From: Conoideocrella luteorostrata | Taxonomy: Eukaryota; Ascomycota; Sordariomycetes; Hypocreales; Clavicipitaceae | Direction of reading: 5' to 3' | DNA length: 54,139 nt | Assembly (NCBI GenBank): GCA_032433595.1 | Contig: JASWJB010000306.1 | Location: 1-54,139 of the forward strand | Shown: one piece after another, positions 10,736 to 22,742 of the stretch | Layout: each line of letters begins with the position of its first letter | How positions within the stretch are numbered: position 1 is the stretch's first letter | Program-made: the position numbers and the translations under genes | Notes under the pieces: model-generated | Database searches by the model: none | Told to the model about the DNA's origin: nothing | What the model saw: only the letters and a program-made list of their open reading frames with translations

Positions 10736-13700
10736 ATGGGCAACGTCACCAGCAAGCCCGACGACGGGTCTGCTCTATATCTCAGAGACCAGGATAGGTG
10801 TATGTCTGCGAAAGCTCCTGACCGACGACCTCTTCTCCCCCCCCCCCGGGGATCGCTATTGTGCTGTTCATTGTTTTGCTGTTGCTGATCCGTTACTTCC
10901 TACTAGTGAGCATATCTTCGCTTGTCGTCACGAATCCACGGAAGCGCAGTTCCGTCAATATTGTTCCAAATGCATTCCCAGCGAGTAGAGTATCTGCTAG
11001 TCGACTGCCTGGCGACACATCTCCCATAGAATATGTACAGGTGAGTTTGCTACCGTGCAATAGCTGTCGACAACTCGCACAGTCATCAGCTATATCCCTG
11101 ATTGGTTTTTTTTTTCTTTCCTTTTTTTTTTCGCGCGTTTACTGAGCAATTGAGTGCTAGGATTCTGAATCACCGAATAATGCCAATGGCGCACCAGCTT
11201 TCCTCCTCAAATTGAGCAGTGACGACGAACTCATATTTACCTTCACATTTGTTATTCGCCAGTCGCAGCAATCGGTCGCCTCGGACGGCCAGCCCGTCGT
11301 AGTCGACACCAACTTATCTGGCTTGACATTTGTCTGCGGTTCGACGCCACGCGAGGTTGCTAACCTCGTTACTCGAGAGTTCCACGCCGACCCAAATCTT
11401 CATAAGAACGCCAACGTAGACCTAGTAGGCGACTACGGTACAGGAGGCAGTCCTTCTGTCAGCTTCGAGTGGACTTGGAAGTGGAAGCCTCCAAAGCCAG
11501 TTGAGGACAAGGGCGGCGGCTGGAGAAACTGTTGCAGTGTAAGACTCCTGGATTCCTGTGTTATGTTTACCGCTCTGTGACGGCCGCTGATCTAGTTCAT
11601 ATTCCACAGTTTGTCGAATACGATTCTCGAGCGCATCGTCTACACGCTTTGGCGAGCTTCTCTTACTGGGTTTCAAGTACGCCCCTTTCTCGGTCACCTC
11701 TCGGTAACCTGTCGTATGCTTGGTGTGACAAGGCTAATGTCCTATTTAGGCTCTGGATCTCTGCTCAGTCATCCCAGCTCGCCTTCTCCTCAGTTTCTGC
11801 TAGGCTCGCCACCGAAAATTCGAGTTGCTTCTACGCAATCAGTTGAATCGCGCTTGACCGGCGTCGATATCGATGAGCCCGCCTCCCCCGTTTTATCACC
11901 AAATGAAAGTCTTTCGCAGACCACTACGAACCAAACATACCAAACACAGGAGACGGTGAAGATTGACGTGCCCGGCCCCAAATATGATGATGACAATACT
12001 GTCAGCGACGATGGACCTGTTTTTCGAGCAACTTTGAAGGCCCTTGAGCAGAAGACCGGCAACATGAGAACGCACATGAAGAAGGTCCTCAAACGAGCTG
12101 AGCAAGCTCATATCCAGCAGATGGAGGCCAATGAAGCATTTGCAGCTTTCATGGATTCCTTGCGAGAGGCATCTTCGACAAATGCCAACGCCTTTCAACC
12201 TGCCTTGGAGCATTATTTCGACAAAATCGCACGCGAAGTCTTAGCATACGAGCAACAAAACACAGCAAACTTACAAAAAATCATTTTTGAGCCTTTGACG
12301 AAGCTATATCAATTCGACATAAAACAGGCCGAGTCCAAGAAACGAGACTTCGAGGAGGAGAGTAAAGACTATTATGCTTATGTATCGCGCTATCTTGGCC
12401 AGCGACAAGACTCGGTTAAAGCCAAAAAACTTGCCGAAAGCGACTCAAAGTATCAGAACAAGCGCCGAACTTTTGAGTTGAAGCGTTTCGACTACTCCAA
12501 CTTTATGCAAGATCTTCATGGTGGCCGCAAGGAGCAAGAGGTCTTGTCACACCTAACGAAATACGCGGATGCGCAGACGAAAGGATTCCTCAGCACGGCA
12601 AAGAAGATCGAGGATCACCTTCCGCAGCTGTCTGCGTTGAGCACCGAGGTTCAAGAAGCAGACAAAGAATACCAGTATCGTCGCCGTGAGCGAGAGGAAA
12701 AGAGGCGGCAAATGGAGAAGCCCACCACGCCATACCTAGAACCAGAGCAAGCAGGTCCAAGTAGCAGTGCCCCACAGGCTGTGAGCTCGAATGGAACTGG
12801 TGGAAGCACTTCTGATAATGAACTTGGCCGTGCGGATAGCACAGGCTCACAAATCGTGGGCGCCATTGCTATCGGAGGCACCCAGGTGTCTGTACCCCAG
12901 GGTGTCGAATTATCTAGGTCTCCTGGAAGCCAAGGACAGTCTTCCGTCGCTAGCTCTGCAGCGACAAAATTCAAGGGATTTCGAGATCTCGAAGAACGAG
13001 ATGCAACGCAGGCGGCTGTGAGCCAAAGAAAGGAGGGTTTGCTATGGGCTCTCAACCGACCTGGTGGCCATGTTGACCCGAGAAACTTGAACAAGCAAGG
13101 GTGGCACAAGTAAGTTACTTACCTGATCGCTGAATTTCTAAAGATGAGCGAAGAAAGAGTTATTTCTTCCTAGAAATCGTTGAGCTAACTAAATGCGTAG
13201 ATTTTGGATTGTTCTTGACCAGGGAAAGCTCTCTGAATATAGTAATTGGAAGCAGAAGCTTGACCTCCATATGGAACCGATCGATCTTCGAATGGCATCT
13301 GTTCGCGAAGCACGTAATGCAGAGCGTCGGTTCTGCTTTGAGGTTATTACTCCAAACTTCAAGCGTGTTTACCAAGCAACCTCCGAAGAGGACATGAACA
13401 GTTGGATTGTTTCTATAAACAACGCGTTGCAAAGCGCCATGGAAGGCCGTGTTGTTCAAGGTCGAGAATCGTCTAGCAGGGCATCCGGAACTTCATCTTT
13501 TAAAAGAGATATTGGGTCTATCCTGACGGGCAAAACACAGTCATTGGGTCACGGTTCACATTCACACCATTATTCCAGCTCAACAGCGGGAATGCCAGTG
13601 CGCAGAATAACAGTTGGGGCACGACCAAGTGTGATTCGCACCTCTAGCTCAGGCTACGACGAGAGCCCTGACAAGCTGCTACAAATGGTTCGAGATGCGG

Positions 13701-14524
13701 ATCAGGGTAACTGCTGGTGTGCAGATTGCGGCTCAGGGTCCAAGGTGGAGTGGGTATCCATCAACTTGGGCATAATTCTTTGCATCGAATGTAGTGGCAT
13801 CCACCGGTCTTTGGGTACGCATATAAGCAAAGTTCGATCACTCACGCTGGACATCAAATCGTTCACAATCGATATTGTCGAAGTTTTGCTACTCATTGGA
13901 AATCGAGTCTCTAATATGATATGGGAAGCGAAGTTGGACGCCGCCCTGAAGCCAATCCCCCAGGCGAGTCGGGAACAGCGATTAAGATTTATCAGTTCGA
14001 AATACGTTGATCGAGCATACGTGGAGCCAATTTCCGCAACACTGTCAAGATATGCCACTCCGGATGACACCCTACTGGCTGCTGTTAAGAAGAACGAGAT
14101 TCAGCAGGTGCTATACGCGCTCGCATTAAGAGCCAACCCGAATATTCTCGATAAGATGAGAGGGACTCATGCGATTTGGCTGGCGTTGGCCGCGGCAGAC
14201 CCGGCGTCTCCATCGCCGACTCCGAGTGTGAACTCCAACGAAGCGGATATGAAAGCGGTACCATTTCCGGTCGCTGAACTGCTCACTCAAAATGGCGCTC
14301 AGATTCCAACGTCTTTACCCGCCTTCCCACTGGGCCGGTACGCTCGACAATACTACGAGCAGAAGCTCGGCAAGGGCCAAGAGACGATGGGCACCGACGT
14401 GCTCGGCTCATTGCCTCTTCATCTGAGCTCGAATGACAGGTCTCAACGCGAAAGAGAGGTCAGACTACAGAAGCGTGTGAGCGCCGGCGGACGACTGGCA
14501 AAGTCTCCCATACCCGAAAGGTAG
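10736..14524 (+). CDS. BAR-PH-ArfGAP protein (Csx2/centaurin type)
   Basis: Six exons: 10736-10797, 10911-11040, 11161-11538, 11610-11676, 11750-13109 and 13201-14524, totalling 1106 aa. Introns are GT..AG with branch sites such as GGCTAAT and GCTAACT. The N-terminus is MGNVTSKPDDG, and the chosen ATG fits that start. A BAR domain (membrane-curvature dimer) covers about residues 304-530. A PH domain (WHKFWIVLDQGKLSEY) covers about 645-755. An ArfGAP zinc finger follows at about 825-950, with Cys840, Cys843, Cys861 and Cys864 (CX2C-X17-CX2C) and the arginine finger in IHRSLGTHISKVRSL. Degenerate ankyrin-like sequence lies towards the C-terminus. ArfGAPs stimulate GTP hydrolysis on ARF GTPases at Golgi or endosomal membranes. 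The architecture matches fungal Csx2 proteins. The first intron's acceptor (TGAG) was chosen because it alone restores the conserved frame. The role in this organism is inferred. Confidence 0.92.
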
Positions 14525-15391
14525 GAAAATAGATTTTGGGATCGTTGGGCAAGCTTTGCGTTGTGTTATCACGTCCACGAGCTGCCTCGGCTGCGAAACG
14601 TATCGGTGGCCAGCTGTGATGCAAGACTGTAGTATGTGTAGAGTGGATGGACATGCTTTGTCGCCCTCTTTCTTTCTCTTTCTTTGGATGGACCGGATTT
14701 GGTGAAGAGTATGGGACACGGAGATACCCTTTATTATTAACTACGTGGTATTGATCAGTGTTGACTGGTACCCCGGCGGCTTGAGTTGTTATGAAAGCTG
14801 GGGCGACTTATTATGGACATGGGCGTTTGGGAGGTTGCCCTCAGAATGAGAGGCATTGGCTTTTGTGCAAGGTGAGGCGACATTGAAGGCGCAAGGTTGG
14901 CCACACATGGGTGCGATGCAAGTGTATGTATCAAAATGGCCGGTGTTCTGATATTCTTAGGTCGGCCGATCATCTTGGAAGGAAAGTATTGGAAACACGC
15001 TTGAATGAATGTGTATTATGGATAGGTACGCAGAATAGTTGGTAATAGTAATGGGCATGGGGCAGAGCAAGGACGACAGCAGCCTTTGAGCCCAGGTATA
15101 AAACGACCTCTACGCTGCCCTATGCAAGCTTGATTGCGTCAAAGGTCTTTTTGCTGGTAGTCATTACCGTGCATGACGGAGCGTGCCGCTAAGAAAAGCA
15201 GCCTTACAGCTGTGATGGTGACTCTACGGAGTACAGCGTCATGAGTCACGCCTGGTGAGTGGCATCACTTGAAGAGAATTGTGTGACTGGCAAGGACGCC
15301 ACGTGCCGGGTCGAAGTGAGGCAAAGTGACAGGTTAGGGCTACAAGCTCAGGCGACATGGTTGGTGGCACTATGTATGATATCTGGTGCTA
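14525..15391. other. intergenic, 3' of the ArfGAP gene
   Basis: The left part is probably ArfGAP 3' UTR. No coding frame is convincing. A TACGGAGTA motif lies near 15224. Similarity to the far edge of repeat copy 1 may extend weakly into 15300-15391, but it is too poor to define. Confidence 0.55.
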
Positions 15392-15926
15392 CACCAGATA
15401 CGTTAGCACTCAAGCCCAGCACAATACAAGACCCTGATGCTGCCGAATTTATCGTCCCCCTAGGCACAGGGAAAGCTTCGGATCCGTTGACTATGCTGCT
15501 GACGAAGGTCTTGTTGCCTACTGCTGCTGCTGATAATTTTACTATTATCTTATGTGACTGTTTTTTTTTTTTTTCCTCCGGAGGCCCTGCCGGGACCACC
15601 TGCCGCGAGCTTATGCCTGCGGCAGCCCACGCCTGCAGCCAGCTTCTTCTACGGCAAAATCTTACCGTCTTTTTTCGTATCTTGGAGTTCCTTAACACCA
15701 CATCTATACGATGTAGTGCATTTCGACACATCAAGAATTTCATTAACCAATGGCCAAGCGAATTAACAAATTAGACCAATTAGAAAGAGGCAGAAAAAAC
15801 TGAAGATCACAGGTGCCAGCTTATTAAAGATGTAAAGCGGGAAAGCTACGCTCCTCCCAGCTCTTGCCCTCGCCTTGCTAAATCGCAAATTTCACGCAAA
15901 GCTCCGCTTTACCTGATTACTTTGCC
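15392..15926 (+). repeat. dispersed repeat, copy 2
   Basis: This is the plus-strand partner of the element at 8321-8999. Shared landmarks in order: a GATACGTTAGCACTCAAG block (diverged), GCCGAATTTATCG, GCACAGGGAAAGC, GACGAAGGTCTTGTTGCCT, CCTCCGGAGGCC, CACAGGTGCCAG, and an AAGCGGGAAAGCTACGCT block followed by CCTCGCCTTGCT. It carries a poly-T run of about 16 where copy 1 has a mixed T-rich stretch. An open frame at 15259-15774 spans it, but copy 1 does not preserve that frame end to end, so I do not call a gene. Confidence 0.75.
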
Positions 15927-17038
15927 TTCTTCTAGTATCATTGCGCACCAATCAGTAGCTGTGAGTATAGCTTTGCCTGATGGGAACATGTCAAGGTGGG
16001 CTCGGATATTTGTGCCTCGTCCCAAACGTGCGGCTCGGCCCAGTTTCTTTGTCTTGCATCATGTCGCGTTTTTTACCTGCCTGATTGTTTTGCCGTATGG
16101 TCGTCATATGGGAGAGGATTGAGGGCTGAGTAGCTCATCTGGATTTCACTTGTGGCATGGGCTAATTAGGGCACGGCATATCGCGGCATCAAAGTCTTAC
16201 TCGTAGATGTGGGTGTGGCTGAGTGACAAGTTTACAAGGACCGGGACGTGCAGTTAGTTCACTGAGATGAGCGAGATGGGCATTCAGTCAACTAGATAAT
16301 TGCCGTGACTGGACTTGTGTGGTTGCGGGACTGTATACAAAACACGTCAAAAGACTGACTACCTACCTACCATGTCGAAAGAGAGCTGTCGCATCTTATT
16401 AATGTATTATTAGGCACCTCAGGTACTCACAGCTCCTGGCAAGCAAAGTGGCGGGTGGCTCAGGCAAGTAGGACAAATATAGACGCATCGAGTCAACAGG
16501 ACAGGTGCGGCATGACGGGTAGACACTCGACGGTCGGGAACGTGACGCTAATCACGTCCCGCGGAAGCCAAAGCAGCAAAGTCACAAGTCACCAGTACAG
16601 CCCGGATTACGGGGCAGATTGAAGCTAGCGCCAACTATTGCGTGTTGCTAATGGCCCCAGCTGGTCCTCTCCCCCCACCTGCTGGGGCAACCTGACATGC
16701 CTCCAGCTGGGCAGAACGATCAGGGTCTCAAACTGGTAAGTTAAGTTCCAGTACTTAAGTTCTGGGCTGCAGGGTAGGGAGTACGGAGCACCGGCTGGGT
16801 CCAACATTCAGCGTCCCCATGCACACCAGCTTTCCCCAGGCTTCCGTCCAATCCACCACCATCCACGACTTGCCGCACTCCGCCATCCTGTCTTTACAAA
16901 TTCCTCATTGTACACCCATCATCGCCAATTCACTTAACCGTGCATCTTGATCTTGAGTTTGCTCTGGACCTTTGTACCCCTTTCTCCAGGCCGACTCAAC
17001 TTAGGTTTTTCTTTGCTGCTCCTCAGTCCACTCAGGAC
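15927..17038. other. intergenic, promoter side of the checkpoint kinase gene
   Basis: No gene is supportable. It contains scattered short low-complexity patches and a TACGGAG motif near 16778. The last 200 bases are pyrimidine-rich (CTCCTCAGTCCACTC just before the ATG), as is usual for fungal 5' leaders. Confidence 0.55.
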
Positions 17039-19378
17039 ATGGCGCCGCGCAATGAAAAGAGCCACTTGAAGCGCCAGCGCGTGAGTTTCACCGCCCAACG
17101 TCTGCCTGCTTGCGCACGCATGCTGCTTCTGTCTTGTCCCTCCTGCCCAAGTTGCTCACTCGCTTACCAACCAAATTGAAACAAAAACAGGGTTCATTGC
17201 CCGAGGACGCAACTGAGTCTAAGAAACCTCGGCGATCCGACCGCCTATCCTCACAGACTGGCGCTGCCGACAAGACGCCGATTATTAACAAGCAGCATCT
17301 TCCGTCGCCCGTCACACACGTCACCAACAACGACTCCGGAGAGGCGTACAAGGACGCTACTCCTACGCCGCCCGTGCGCAATAATGAAGAGGTGACACCG
17401 CGCAAGACAGATGAAGCTTGGGCCCAGAGTCAAGCTTTATCCTCGCCACCTCAGGACACCCAGCCGCTGAGTCAGTTTGTCGATCGACACCCGGCGCTCT
17501 GTGACGAGGTGGAGGATGAGGTCAAGGAAGGCGTTTGGGGTTATCTGGTGCCCCTAGATCCCAAGTATGGTGACAAACCATTGGTGCTGAAGAGACGAAG
17601 CGCCTGTCCGCTGCCAGATGCAGTTGCTGCTGCCAGTAACGGGGAGAATCAGGGGTCCAGTAGCAAGTCCACGCCCTTGCAGGCGGAGGAAGCTTATGAG
17701 CGAACCAAGGTTAAGGGCGCCTCTTCTCGTGGCTATCTAATAGGCCGGCACCCCGAGTGCGGTACGTTGGCCTGGGCTCCCTCCCTAAATTTTTCTGTGG
17801 CACCCTTTGAACTAAGATCATACTCTGCAGATGTTGTCGTAAACGAAGGCGTCGTTTCGAATCGACACTCCCTATTGTTTACGGAAAATAGTGGGACAGA
17901 TACCGTAGCCATTGTCGAGGATCTCTCCAGCAACGGAACCTACGTGAATGAGGCTATAGTTGGACGTAATCAGCGTCGTGAGCTGGAAGACCAGGATGAG
18001 ATTGCCGTTCATGGCAAGGCCAGGTTCATCTTCAGATATCCGCAAAGCCGACACACAAGCGCCTTCTTGCAGCAGTACACATTATTGGAGAAGCTTGGTA
18101 AGGGCCACTTTGCCGAAGTTTACCTCTGCATTGAGAAGTCAACTGGCCAACGGTACGCTGTCAAAATCTTTACTAAACCACCCGGCATGGAGGATCGATC
18201 AAAAACCGAGGGTCTGCAGCAAGAAATTGGCGTGTTGATGGGAGTCAGCCATCCCAATGTGCTGTGTCTCAAAGATACGTTTAATGAGCGAGATCGTGTT
18301 TATCTTGTATTGGAGTTAGCATCAGAAGGCGAGCTTTTTAACTTCATTGTCATGAAGCAAAAGCTCAGTGAAGATGAGACAAGAAAGCTTTTCTTGCAGC
18401 TCTTTCAGGGTATCAAATATCTGGTATGTTCAGTTAGCTGCAAGACTAAAACCTGGTACGGTTGTATGATGCTAACTAGCCTGGTAGCACGAACGAAACA
18501 TTGTTCACAGAGATATAAAGCCAGAAAACATCCTGCTTGTTGATAAGAACTTGCACGTGAAATTGGCAGATTTTGGTCTTGCTAAAATCATTGGCGAAGA
18601 ATCCTTCACAACAACGCTTTGTGGAACCCCGAGCTATGTTGCGCCAGAAATTCTTGCCGAAACCAAGCAACGGAAATATACCAAGGCAGTCGATATTTGG
18701 TCTCTGGGCGTAGTGCTGTACATTTGTCTCTGTGGTTTCCCTCCATTTTCAGACGAGCTTCACTCTAGGGACTTTCCTTTTACCCTATCACAGCAGATTC
18801 GAAGTGGCCGGTTTGATTACCCTTCGCCTTACTGGGACTCTGTCGGTGACCCAGCTCGTAAGTGACTCGCCCTATTTTGAACACGTTTGCACGTTTACAC
18901 GGTGAAACTGGATACTAACGACCAAACAGTTGACCTCATTGATTCCATGTTGGTTGTGGATCCAGAGCGAAGGTATACCGTCGACCAGTGTCTTTCTCAC
19001 CCTTGGCTGACCCAGAACACGCCTGGTGTAAATGACAGCACAGGCGGCCTTGTTGGAGGGCTTGCCGGGTTGGAGGTCAATCGCCGAGCACCCGTTCGGG
19101 AGCGAACTCTTCTCGCAAAGCTCAACTCTGTTCAGGTCACAGCCCATGTGGCGGTTGGGGATGATAAAGCTCCAGTCAAGGTATTCTCCAAAAATCAACA
19201 GCGCGTCACCAATACCTCCAAGGAGAAAGCACCAGATCACCACAGAGCGCCAGGGGAGTTCATGGGGCTGGGTGGTAAAGGGGATCAGCCACTCTTTGGC
19301 GATGATAATTCCAGCATCTATACGACAGCCGAAGCAACGAGCAAGGGTGTCAAGAAAACAAAGGCCCACAGACACTAA
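17039..19378 (+). CDS. FHA-domain checkpoint protein kinase, Cds1/Chk2 family
   Basis: Five exons: 17039-17080, 17191-17761, 17831-18423, 18488-18857 and 18930-19378, giving 674 aa; branch sites include GCTAAC and ACTAAC. An SQ/TQ-rich segment (residues QSQ..DTQ..LSQ in the N-terminal third) resembles the sites ATM/ATR-type kinases phosphorylate. A single FHA domain covers about 195-275 (GYLIGRHPEC, SNRH, DLSSNGTYVN), followed by a kinase domain from Tyr287: glycine loop LGKGHFAEVY, Lys316, HRD with Asp411, DFG Asp430, and the APE motif. One FHA before the kinase is the layout of fission yeast Cds1, human CHK2 and Neurospora PRD-4. It should act in the nucleus in the DNA-damage/replication checkpoint. 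The very short first exon (14 codons) was chosen because its GTGAGT donor joins in frame to GSLPEDATE. The 69-bp second intron is stop-free in frame (see findings). Confidence 0.93.
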
Positions 19379-20298
19379 GTCTCATCCGATCTGGCTTCTT
19401 GACCATTTAGGCAGGCAACTTAGACCGTGCGGTACAACACTCCGAGCCAAACTTTCATTTTGACCATTTATAGGATAGTGTGCGAGACATGGTTGATTTT
19501 GTATCATGTAGCATGTACATAGAATTTACGGCGCCGGGGCTGTCATGGAGTGATGGGTTATGGCGCGTGGCTACACATCTCTCTACTTTGGCTATGCGAA
19601 TAATGTTAACTGGTAGTGTCAGGACGACACGCATGGCGCTCTCTGGACTTGTATACAGAGTCTAGTCCAGGAACGAGACGTCGGTTTGTTATCGGTGCTG
19701 ACAGTGGAATTCGTGTCATGAGAAGCGTAGAAACAAAAGTTATCTTGGTTGCGATTAATACAATCTATTAAATGCATACGATGACCAGACCAGGTCAAGC
19801 CAAGTTCCGGCAGAGTACGCATACTGTCATCTCGATATCACCCGCAATGTTTGAAGTCCACACGTGCCAGATCACATGTGGAACTAAGCGAGAGCGGTGA
19901 CAGCTAGCTCCCACACATCAAGCGCGGCAGAAAAATCATCGGCGGGGAGGTACCAGTCCAAGCAAAAGCCCCCCCACCACAGGGCTATTCCGGACGTCGA
20001 CCCTGCCAGTCGGACGTTCAACATCACATTTTCCGCTCCTCGAGTTCCACCCCCTCTCCGTGCAGACGCTGTGTCTTAACAGCGATCGCGAGTCCGCCTA
20101 GCCTCTCTCCCTGCCGCGACTCTCGCCGTTTCTGTTCCTAGTCAGATCTTTAACGAGGACTGATCACCGAGGAGAAATTGATCCGGTTTCCCCCCCGAAA
20201 ACCCCCCCCCCCCACCGCCAACGCCAGCTTCAAGCGACGAACGACCTGACGTTAAAAAAACCAGCCCGCGAGGCGAAAGCGAAATCCAAAAACCCAAA
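19379..20298. other. intergenic between the kinase and eIF3m genes, with a C-rich leader
   Basis: The left part is probably kinase 3' UTR. The last 150 bases before the eIF3m ATG form a strongly C-rich, G-poor leader with two long C runs between about 20190 and 20216. No other gene is visible. Confidence 0.6.
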
Positions 20299-21603
20299 AT
20301 GCCCGCCGCAAAGAACAATGCGCAGCCCCAGCTGCTCTTCGTGGATGGAACATTTGAGGAGCTCGCCAAGGAGATGGCCGAGTATCTGAAAGCCGAGGAA
20401 GCCGTCCAACTAGCGAGCAAGGACAAGGTATCCAAGGAGGATGTTTTATCGAAGCTGGTCGCTGCGTCACCGGGCCTGAGCACCGTCCCCGAGAAGGAAT
20501 ACACGGCCGCGTCGAACCTGTTGATTCACCTCGTTCTGCAGTCTGCGGACCCTAAGAAGCATCTGCAGACTCTTTGCGGCAATCTCGCCAAGGTACCCAT
20601 CAACTCGTCCGTTCACGGTCCAGGACTGTCGCTCAACGCCCTGACGACCGTTTTCAACCTTCTTCCCCAGGAGGATGTCATCCGCGCGCGCATCTTCCTC
20701 GAGATTGTCAAGTTTTTGAAAACACACAGCATGTTTGAGTACTTGCGGCCGTATTTGGAGAACCTGAGCGATTGGCTCGAGGCCTGGGATGCCAGCGAGG
20801 AGATTGAGCGCATGATTTACGAGAACGTTGCCGAGACAGCTATGGAGGCTGGCGAAGAGTCCATTAGCTACGAATTCGTACTCAAGGCCATGCGGACCTT
20901 TGACGCCGACGAGAAAGACGAAATCACATCCGAGGATGCGCAAAGACTATCCCTCCGTGCCATCAAGATGGCTGTCCTCTCCAACACCTACTTCCTGTTC
21001 CAAGACCTACGTGCTATCCCAAGCGTGCAGGCCCTCAGCGATTCGCACCCCATCTACTCGCAACTGCTGGATATCTTTGCCGAACAGGATCTCGAGGACT
21101 ATACCGACTTCACCGAGGAGCACGAAGGCTGGGTGGAGCAGCAGAAACTCAACCCCGAGAGACTTCACCGCAAGATGCGCCTTCTCACGTTTGCCAGTCT
21201 GGCTGCCGCCATGCCCAGTCGCGAAATCGAATACACCAAGATCGCTAAAGCTCTACAAATCCCCCAAGAGGATGTCGAGATGTGGGCCATTGACGTGATC
21301 CGCGCGGGTCTTGTGGAGGGCAAGCTGTCCCAGCAGCAGCAGAAGTTCCTCGTCCACAAGGTCACATACCGCGTATTCGGACAGAAGCAGTACCAGGAGC
21401 TGTCTACCCGCGTGGACCATTGGCGGGCTACGCTCCAGAACGTTCTAGGCGTGCTGCGCCAGGAGCAAGTTAATGCCAAGACCCAAAAGGAGCGGGAGGT
21501 CCAGGACCTGGAGCGCAAGTTGAATAACGCTGGTATAAGTGGTGGCAACCAGGGCAGCAGCAACCGACGACAACAGCGAGAGAGGACCGACAATGACGAC
21601 TAA
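20299..21603 (+). CDS. eukaryotic translation initiation factor 3 subunit M
   Basis: A single uninterrupted exon encodes 434 aa, close to the family's usual size. The sequence is alpha-helical throughout, with a PCI-type C-terminal half (about residues 220-380; MPSREIEYTKIAKALQIP followed by the winged-helix segment). Family landmarks include PGLSTVPEKEYTAASNLL, NSSVHGPGLSLNALTTVFNLL and LENLSDWLEAWDA. The C-terminal tail is highly charged (QRERTDNDD). eIF3m is a PCI subunit of the eIF3 complex, which binds the 40S ribosome in the cytoplasm and supports mRNA recruitment. The start context AAAATGCC is good and there is no nearby in-frame upstream ATG. The GC-rich third positions, compared with neighbouring genes, fit high expression. 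Confidence 0.96.
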   Translation: MPAAKNNAQPQLLFVDGTFEELAKEMAEYLKAEEAVQLASKDKVSKEDVLSKLVAASPGLSTVPEKEYTAASNLLIHLVLQSADPKKHLQTLCGNLAKVPINSSVHGPGLSLNALTTVFNLLPQEDVIRARIFLEIVKFLKTHSMFEYLRPYLENLSDWLEAWDASEEIERMIYENVAETAMEAGEESISYEFVLKAMRTFDADEKDEITSEDAQRLSLRAIKMAVLSNTYFLFQDLRAIPSVQALSDSHPIYSQLLDIFAEQDLEDYTDFTEEHEGWVEQQKLNPERLHRKMRLLTFASLAAAMPSREIEYTKIAKALQIPQEDVEMWAIDVIRAGLVEGKLSQQQQKFLVHKVTYRVFGQKQYQELSTRVDHWRATLQNVLGVLRQEQVNAKTQKEREVQDLERKLNNAGISGGNQGSSNRRQQRERTDNDD

Positions 21604-22742
21604 ACGAGACGTGGACTCACTCGGGAAAAGGGGGGTCCACAATGAAAAGACAAAATGAAGTCTGATAAAAAAAATTAAGCCATATATACCAATCCAGCCA
21701 AAGGGCACAATTGAGCAGCCAGAGGAAGATTCACTCCCGAATTGTGTTGGCGTGAGGAGGGGTAGTGGCCTGGCGGTTGATTGGTGGCAAAGGAGGGGAG
21801 GGATTTCTCCCCCTTTTTACCAAAACAAACCCATTTTTCTGTTGTGTTAATAACGTCCGTTTTGAGGGTACGAAACCGAAATAAACCCACATGTTTTTGC
21901 GAATGGCGTAGCCGGTTTTAGCATGAGATGTTTCTAGCTTTTCCTGCATGACGTACTTGCATGGGGGGTTGAGGGGGGAAGTTAAAAAGTAGATTCAATC
22001 AAGACTTTTGAGGGAAAAGGAAAAAAAACTGGAAAAATAGAGCTTAAATTCTTCTCTCTGTCCCTCTCTCTCTCTCATGGATTTTGATGTAATGTGACTT
22101 AGCGTGACGTGACGTGACGTGATGTGGTGTGGTATTGTGTAGTGCGATGATGATGCGGCTTCGACAACGGCGTCACGTAAAGCATGGTTGTGAACTAACT
22201 GACTGACTGATTGATTGTATCGATCTGAAATGATGACCACTTCTCCGTACTGGGGTTATTCTATCCACAACAAAGTAGATTGGCTATTCAGGCGGCATGG
22301 CACGCGGGATGAAGTGAATGAAACATTATCGTATAAGTGCTAATCTAGATGAAGGAGCACGTTACCTTCCTTCCCTTCCCTCCCCCGGACCAAAAAGAAA
22401 TAAATTGCAGGTGTGTTTACCCGTGTCTCTCCTATATCGTAGGATGTTTTCCAAATCTATCGTGACTTTTGAGTCTTATCTATGCAAAAAAGAAAGGGGG
22501 TTTAAAGGTGAAGAAAAAAAGCCGAGGCGAGGGAGAAGGAAAATTTTGGTGAAGTGATAATAAAAGTACAAGAATGTATCAAAGCACCGCCGAACGAAAA
22601 TTATACATGAAATGGGGGGTTGCGGTAGCGAAAAAAAAACAGCACGGCACTTGGTTTTCAACTTGGAAAGCATAACAAACACAAGCCTTTCTTCGTAATT
22701 TTCTCACTCAAACTGCCCACTGTGCCTCCCCCCCAAAAAATA
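21604..22742. other. intergenic between convergent eIF3m and Ura6 genes
   Basis: This should contain both 3' UTRs. There is low-complexity sequence (GTGACGTGACGTGACGTGA near 22103, and CTAACTGACTGACTGATTGATTG near 22195) and several A/T-rich blocks, but no supportable gene. Confidence 0.6.

Noticed and set aside
10861..11145. 94-aa frame starting at 10861 as an independent small gene
   Set aside because: Its conserved part (residues around NPRKRSSVNIVPNAFPASR) is exon 2 of the ArfGAP gene.
11611..13113. ATG at 11611 as the start of the ArfGAP protein
   Set aside because: It falls inside exon 4 in another frame; the conserved N-terminal part is encoded upstream in exons 1-4.
15259..15774. 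171-aa open frame over repeat copy 2
   Set aside because: The other repeat copy does not keep this frame, composition is low complexity (poly-Phe from the T run), and no domain is recognisable.
17110..18543. 477-aa frame as the complete kinase
   Set aside because: It reads through the first two introns and stops inside the third; kinase motifs HRD and DFG lie beyond it, and the FHA domain is interrupted by intron sequence.
22100..22215. Short GTGAC and CTGA repeats as a regulatory array
   Set aside because: Only a few units in the space between two convergent 3' ends; no reason to infer function.
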